A stretch of DNA of 64,000 nucleotides from Bradyrhizobium australiense (lineage in GTDB: Bacteria; Pseudomonadota; Alphaproteobacteria; Rhizobiales; Xanthobacteraceae): the NCBI RefSeq assembly GCF_013114825.1, contig NZ_JAAVLX010000004.1, forward strand, positions 62,001-126,000. Direction: 5' to 3'. The translations under genes were made by a program, and so were the position numbers. The notes below the pieces were generated by a model that was given only the letters and a program-made list of their open reading frames with translations, was not told the DNA's origin and ran no database searches. This document shows, one piece after another, positions 61,005-64,000 of the stretch (positions are counted from its first letter, which is position 1; every line of letters starts with the position of its first letter).

Positions 61005-61160
61005 TCAGCGAACGAAAGCCAGAACAAGGACCAACGCGGCAGCGCCGAAAAAACCCGCCAAGAATATCGCCCGCCGAGCGGGAGTGTTCAGGACAATCTT
61101 GCCTCCCCGCGCCTTTTCGGCTGGGTAGGGAGCCGGTTGAGCGGGACCTTCGCGCACCAT
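61005..61160 (-). CDS. 51-aa single-span membrane protein
   Basis: MVREGPAQPAPYPAEKARGG, a proline-rich cytoplasmic head, then TPARRAIFLAGFFGAAALVL as a tail anchor. It starts 2 nt after the stop of the 44-aa gene, so the two form an operon. I recall similar short PAPYPAE... proteins in Bradyrhizobium without a proven function. It faces the Flp pilin gene, with stops 61 nt apart. Confidence 0.65.
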   Translation of the reverse strand: MVREGPAQPAPYPAEKARGGKIVLNTPARRAIFLAGFFGAAALVLVLAFVR

Positions 61161-61162
61161 GG

Positions 61163-61297
61163 CTACGCCATCCAATAAATTGCTGTTCCAACGATAACGA
61201 GAGCAATGACGCCAGCGGTCACCGTCCCGAGCTTTCGTTCGGATGTTGTAGGCAAACCTTCCCGCGCCGCATTCTCATCAGCTAGTTCTTTTTTCAT
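61163..61297 (-). CDS. 44-aa single-span membrane protein
   Basis: AGGAGAGGTG precedes ATG 61297. MKKELADENAAREGLPTTSE is a charged head; GTVTAGVIALVIVGTAIYWM is one membrane span at the very C-terminus (tail-anchored). Pairs with the 61005 gene as a two-microprotein operon. Function unknown. Confidence 0.65.
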   Translation of the reverse strand: MKKELADENAAREGLPTTSERKLGTVTAGVIALVIVGTAIYWMA

Positions 61298-61410
61298 GCA
61301 ACACCTCTCCTGATTCAAGACCGGCGTAGCGGTTTCGTTCCTCGGAACCCAGATTCGCAACTGGTCGACGAGAAGGAAGAGAGAGGGAATGAGTTCACGA
61401 GCACGTTTGG

Positions 61411-61575
61411 TTAGGCGAGCTGGAAGCTCTCCAGTGCATCGCCCTTGAGCTTCGTCCAAGCGGGCATCGTCCCGCAGCCTGACCATTCGTTGGTGCCGTC
61501 GCGGTACTTCGCTCGACGCTTTGCGCCGGCTTGCGGTTCGCTTTTCTTACTCGGCTGAGCAACGAGCACTCGCAA
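61411..61575 (-). pseudogene. H-NS C-terminal domain remnant or mini-protein
   Basis: A 54-codon frame (TTG 61575, or GTG 61569) ending at TAA. RRAKYRDGTNEWSGCGTMPA, then W, corresponds to the H-NS DNA-binding loop YRD-N-TWSGRGRRPRW, but the critical arginine and following basics are replaced (GCGTM for GRGRR). The N-terminal helices are absent; a stop (TAG) lies a few codons upstream. It is either a decayed H-NS gene or a tiny protein without normal DNA affinity. Confidence 0.55.
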
Positions 61576-61869
61576 TCTTTTGGATTCGCCTGAACGTCTC
61601 TAACGGGCTGTGACCCTTTCGGTGAGAAGAGCATTCATGCGGTGTCCGGTCAGCGAGTTCCGCGATGGAAAGGGAATCCATCTGTACGATCGCCTTCTGA
61701 GGCACGCGCTGGCCATCGGGATCGCAAACGGCGGAAAATGCGAACGGCTGCAGAACGAACCCTTCTTTATCCGCATGTTCTCGGTGACCTCTGATCCACT
61801 TTGCTGCTATTTTCCGCCCGAACCGCCCAGACCCAACAAAATTTCTGAACGTTCTCAGGAGGACAAAAA

Positions 61870-62322
61870 ATGCGCTATCTCCACACCATGCTGCGCGTGC
61901 GCAATCTCGATACCGCGATGAAGTTTTACCGGGACGCGCTGGGGCTGAAGGAAGTCCGCCGGGTCGACAACGATAAGGGCCGGTTCACGCTGGTGTTCCT
62001 GTGCGCGCCCGAGGATGAGGGTCTATTCAAGGCCGCTCCCCAGAACCGCGGAGCGCCGCTGGTCGAGCTCACATATAATTGGGACGAGGAGAAATACGGC
62101 GAGGACCGCTATTTCGGCCACCTCGCCTACGAGGTCGACGACATCTACGCGACCTGCGACCGCCTGATGAAGGCCGGCATCACCATCAACCGCCCGCCGC
62201 GCGACGGCAACATGGCTTTCGTGCGCTCGCCCGATTTGCATTCGATCGAGCTGTTGCAGAAGGGCGAACCGAAGCCGCCCGCCGAGCCGTGGGCCTCGAT
62301 GCCGAACACCGGCCACTGGTAG
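61870..62322 (+). CDS. gloA: Lactoylglutathione lyase (glyoxalase I)
   Basis: Converts the methylglyoxal-glutathione hemithioacetal to S-lactoylglutathione. 150 aa; VOC fold with two beta-alpha-beta-beta-beta units. Metal ligands expected at His5 (MRYLHTMLRV), Glu in LVELTYNW, His in GHLAYEV and Glu in HSIELLQ. ATG has AGGAGG upstream. The tail AEPWASMPNTGHW is typical for this group. Single gene. Confidence 0.95.
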   Translation: MRYLHTMLRVRNLDTAMKFYRDALGLKEVRRVDNDKGRFTLVFLCAPEDEGLFKAAPQNRGAPLVELTYNWDEEKYGEDRYFGHLAYEVDDIYATCDRLMKAGITINRPPRDGNMAFVRSPDLHSIELLQKGEPKPPAEPWASMPNTGHW

Positions 62323-62591
62323 GCCTGGTACAATTTTGTCGTGCACGTCCGTCATCCGAGCTATCGCCTCGTGACAGAGCGGACGCGCGATTTCCTGACC
62401 GGACAAGTGAAAGCGAATGGCGGCTGACGCACAGCCGCCATTCCGACGATCTCAACGCCGAAGTGCGCGAGGGTTGTCGCTCCCGAAAATTCCGAAATCA
62501 CAAAACGTTCCCGCGATCGGGTTGTTTTCTGCGCAGGAACAAGCTCCCGAACGGCGCGTTTTCTCCTCCAATGCATTTCGAGGAGGAGACG

Positions 62592-62672
62592 ATGGGACGA
62601 GGAATTCTGCTGTGGTTGCTTGGCGTGCCTATTCCGGTGATCATTCTGCTGTGGTTGTTTCTCGGCCACTGA
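62592..62672 (+). CDS. 26-aa membrane microprotein
   Basis: AGGAGGAG 5-6 nt before ATG 62592 is the strongest ribosome site in this part. The peptide, MGRGILLWLLGVPIPVIILL then WLFLGH, is one hydrophobic span with a double proline kink. Similar 25-30 aa peptides are scattered in Bradyrhizobium genomes. It may act on a membrane enzyme; function unknown. Confidence 0.68.
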   Translation: MGRGILLWLLGVPIPVIILLWLFLGH

Positions 62673-62750
62673 TCGGCCGACGCGCCGCATGACGCGAGAA
62701 TCCGGCTCTGTCGCACTGCGGCGGAGCCTGTTCTTTATTGGGCTCGAGCC

Positions 62751-62770
62751 CGCGCAGAAGCGCGCTTTTT
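62751..62770 (+). terminator. Possible intrinsic terminator
   Basis: CGCGC-AGAA-GCGCG followed by C and TTTTT. Short stem but with a T tract; it would end the transcript of the 26-aa peptide gene and lies before the GST gene. Confidence 0.5.
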
Positions 62771-62823
62771 CGCCGATCTTCGGCTATTAACGGCCAATCG
62801 GAAAATCAGCGGGAGCAACGCGC

Positions 62824-63471
62824 GTGGCCGACAACAACAAACAACAACTCACCATCTGGGGCCGGGCCAATTCGGTCAACGTGCAAAAAGTGCTGTGGTG
62901 CCTTACCGAACTCGATCTCGCCTATGAGCGCATCGATGCCGGCATGCAGTTCGGCAAGAATAACGAGGCAGCCTATCTGGTGATGAATCCAAATGGCCGC
63001 GTCCCCACACTGGTCGATGGCGACTACGTGCTGTGGGAATCCAATTCCGTGATGCGTTACCTCTGCATGGCCTATGGTGAGCGCTCGCCGATCTACCCCT
63101 CGCCGCCGAAAGCGCGCGCCGGCGTCGATCGCTGGCTAGACTGGACGCTCTCGACTCTGCAGCCGGTCGACCGGCCGGTGTTCTGGGCGCTGGTGCGCAC
63201 GCCCGCCGAAAAGCGCGACATGGTCGCGATCCAGAACGACGTCGACGCGGAAGCCGCAGTGTGGCGGATCGTTGAGGCGCAACTGGCGACGCGGCGCTTC
63301 ATCGAAGGCGATCAGTTCACGATCGCCGACATCGCGCTCGGCGCCTTTGCCCGGCGCTGGTTCGGCGTTGAAGGCGTGACAAAACCGAAACTGCCGAACC
63401 TCGAACGCTGGTTTTCGGAGTTCGCCGCCCGCCCCGGCTTCGTGCAGTTCATCGCGCCGCCGATGACATAG
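62824..63471 (+). CDS. Glutathione S-transferase family protein
   Basis: 215 aa, GTG start with GGGAG upstream. N-terminal thioredoxin-like domain: LTIWGRANSVNVQKVLWCLT and PNGRVPTLVDGDYVLWESNS (the cis-proline and ES motif for glutathione). C-terminal helical domain with RRFIEGDQFTIADIALGAFA, including the N-capping aspartate. Substrate unknown; probably detoxification. Confidence 0.94.
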   Translation: MADNNKQQLTIWGRANSVNVQKVLWCLTELDLAYERIDAGMQFGKNNEAAYLVMNPNGRVPTLVDGDYVLWESNSVMRYLCMAYGERSPIYPSPPKARAGVDRWLDWTLSTLQPVDRPVFWALVRTPAEKRDMVAIQNDVDAEAAVWRIVEAQLATRRFIEGDQFTIADIALGAFARRWFGVEGVTKPKLPNLERWFSEFAARPGFVQFIAPPMT

Positions 63472-63531
63472 TTGCTTTAGGATCTCGTCATGCCCGGGCT
63501 AGCCCGCCACACGACGGAAGTGCAATCCTGG

Positions 63532-63783
63532 TCAGCGCGAGCCGGAGGACACGCCGGCGCCCAAGCTTACCGCCCCGCCGATTTTCATGCAGGTATGGGT
63601 GCCTTCGATCTTGACGAAGCCGGCGCCGTACTCCGCGCATCCATTGGCCGAGCTTCCGCGCTTCAGCGGAAGCAACGTGCCCGGTGCTGCGACCTGGTCG
63701 GACTTCTTGGGACGGGGTTGCTCCGCGAGCGCGGCAACCGCAGACAGCACGACAACAATCATCGCCATGAGGGATTTTCGCAT
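63532..63783 (-). CDS. Small secreted protein with a porin-like N-terminal motif
   Basis: An 83-aa exported protein. Signal peptide KSLMAMIVVVLSAVAALAEQ; then a Pro/Lys linker and CAEYGAGFVKIEGTHTCMKI followed by GGAVSLGAG. That segment closely resembles the start of rhizobial porins (YGAGFFYIPGTDTC...IGG), in which two cysteines bracket the first strand, but the protein ends after it. It could be a truncated porin gene or an independent small outer-membrane-associated protein. Confidence 0.68.
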   Translation of the reverse strand: MRKSLMAMIVVVLSAVAALAEQPRPKKSDQVAAPGTLLPLKRGSSANGCAEYGAGFVKIEGTHTCMKIGGAVSLGAGVSSGSR

Positions 63784-63822
63784 CCCGCCTTTTATCGTCC
63801 TTCAGCCGTCAGTGCCAGACTA

Positions 63823-63853
63823 GAGCCCGTTCCGATCGAATCGGAACAGGCTC
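63823..63853. repeat. Long imperfect hairpin
   Basis: GAGCCCGTTCCGAT and ATCGGAACAGGCTC pair over 14 positions with one mismatch around a short loop (CGA). It resembles short palindromes often found downstream of genes in Bradyrhizobium. Confidence 0.5.
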
Positions 63854-63867
63854 CAGATTCTGATTCA

Positions 63868-63913
63868 CGCGTTTTCTTGCCGCGAACGGGCCTCCACTTG
63901 GCGAGAAAACGCG
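63868..63913. terminator. Hairpin directly after the PilZ stop
   Basis: CGCGTTTTCTTGCC (63868-63881) and GGCGAGAAAACGCG (63900-63913), 14 bp with one G-T pair, touching the stop codon of the minus-strand PilZ gene. Confidence 0.5.
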
Positions 63914-64000
63914 TTAGCGGACGAACTTGATGCCGACCGATTTGCCGCGGCGCCAGACCACCTCGCAACGGCGCCCGGTCCTGGCGTCGCGCGAAAACGC
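63914..64000 (-). CDS. PilZ-domain protein, C-terminal part (cut by window end)
   Basis: Last 28 codons of a minus-strand gene that continues beyond base 64000. The residues RTGRRCEVVWRRGKSVGIKF then VR match the final two strands of PilZ domains (compare VIWRQGDFVGVAFQN at 21997). If complete it would be the third PilZ protein in the window. The N-terminal binding motifs cannot be seen. Confidence 0.65.
   Translation of the reverse strand, partial: AFSRDARTGRRCEVVWRRGKSVGIKFVR

Noticed and set aside
61637..61921. Plus-strand frame beginning MRCPVSEFRDGKG before gloA
   Set aside because: It runs into gloA out of frame and has no conserved look after the first 40 codons.
63487..63518. CGTCATGCCCGGGCTAGCCCG, like the left end of the pbpC repeat
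   Set aside because: Only one end is present and no matching right end follows, so it is at best a remnant.
1..64000. CRISPR arrays, prophage, integrases, restriction or toxin systems
   Set aside because: No regularly spaced direct repeats and no recognisable proteins of these kinds on either strand.

Overview
The window looks like chromosomal DNA of a Bradyrhizobium-type alphaproteobacterium (Nitrobacteraceae, order Hyphomicrobiales). The signs are high G+C coding DNA, a cpa/tad pilus locus, an HvrA-type H-NS protein, DUF3551, DUF6481 and MXKDX-repeat proteins, a leucine/methylcrotonyl-CoA degradation cluster, many TRAP and ABC uptake genes, and dispersed palindromic repeats with CGTCAT...ATGACG ends. 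This is a judgement from protein families, not from a database match. I see no phage, plasmid, transposase, integrase or CRISPR array.

Layout. 0-6.7 kb: a GntR regulator, then cpaBCDE for a Flp pilus, a convergent TadD-like TPR lipoprotein and a PilZ protein. 6.9-20 kb: a Na/phosphate cotransporter; a four-gene minus-strand operon (GT-C glycosyltransferase, PAP2 phosphatase, GT2 glycosyltransferase, LAB_N membrane protein) that looks like a polyprenyl-phosphate-sugar and envelope-lipid modification pathway; then an alpha-2-macroglobulin and penicillin-binding protein 1C pair. 20.2-26.6 kb: tRNA-Arg, small secreted or hypothetical proteins, an H-NS homologue and a 1.4 kb gene-poor stretch with two strong hairpins. 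27-34.8 kb: two TRAP transporters flanking a GntR regulator, the second followed by a DapA-type lyase/aldolase. 34.8-42 kb: leucine/isovalerate catabolism (ivd, mccB, mccA, HMG-CoA lyase) with divergent TetR and Lrp regulators. 42-46 kb: an NDUFS4-like complex I subunit, OpgC and a NodU-type carbamoyltransferase. 46.2-53.3 kb: a catabolic island of Tat-exported amidohydrolase, cyclase and FAH-family hydrolase, divergent from a NitT/TauT-type ABC importer with an internal GntR regulator. 53.6-64 kb: CAP, DUF192, double cold-shock and CobB proteins, tRNA-Pro, and a run of very small genes that includes an orphan Flp pilin, followed by glyoxalase, GST, a porin-motif microprotein and a PilZ gene cut by the window end.

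How the genes fit together. Two themes dominate. One is the cell surface: Flp pili, three PilZ proteins that could answer to c-di-GMP, envelope glycosylation, OpgC glucan modification, and A2M plus PBP1C. The other is uptake and breakdown of carboxylates and branched-chain or aromatic carbon, with each transporter next to its own regulator and enzymes. The pilus locus is split: secretin, periplasmic and CpaE genes are at the left edge and a pilin gene is about 55 kb away, while cpaA, cpaF and tadBC are not in the window. No single feature is clearly a new system. The better leads are a dispersed repeat translated in frame at the N-terminus of PBP1C, H-NS modules present as separate halves, the facing OpgC and carbamoyltransferase genes, and the microprotein cluster.
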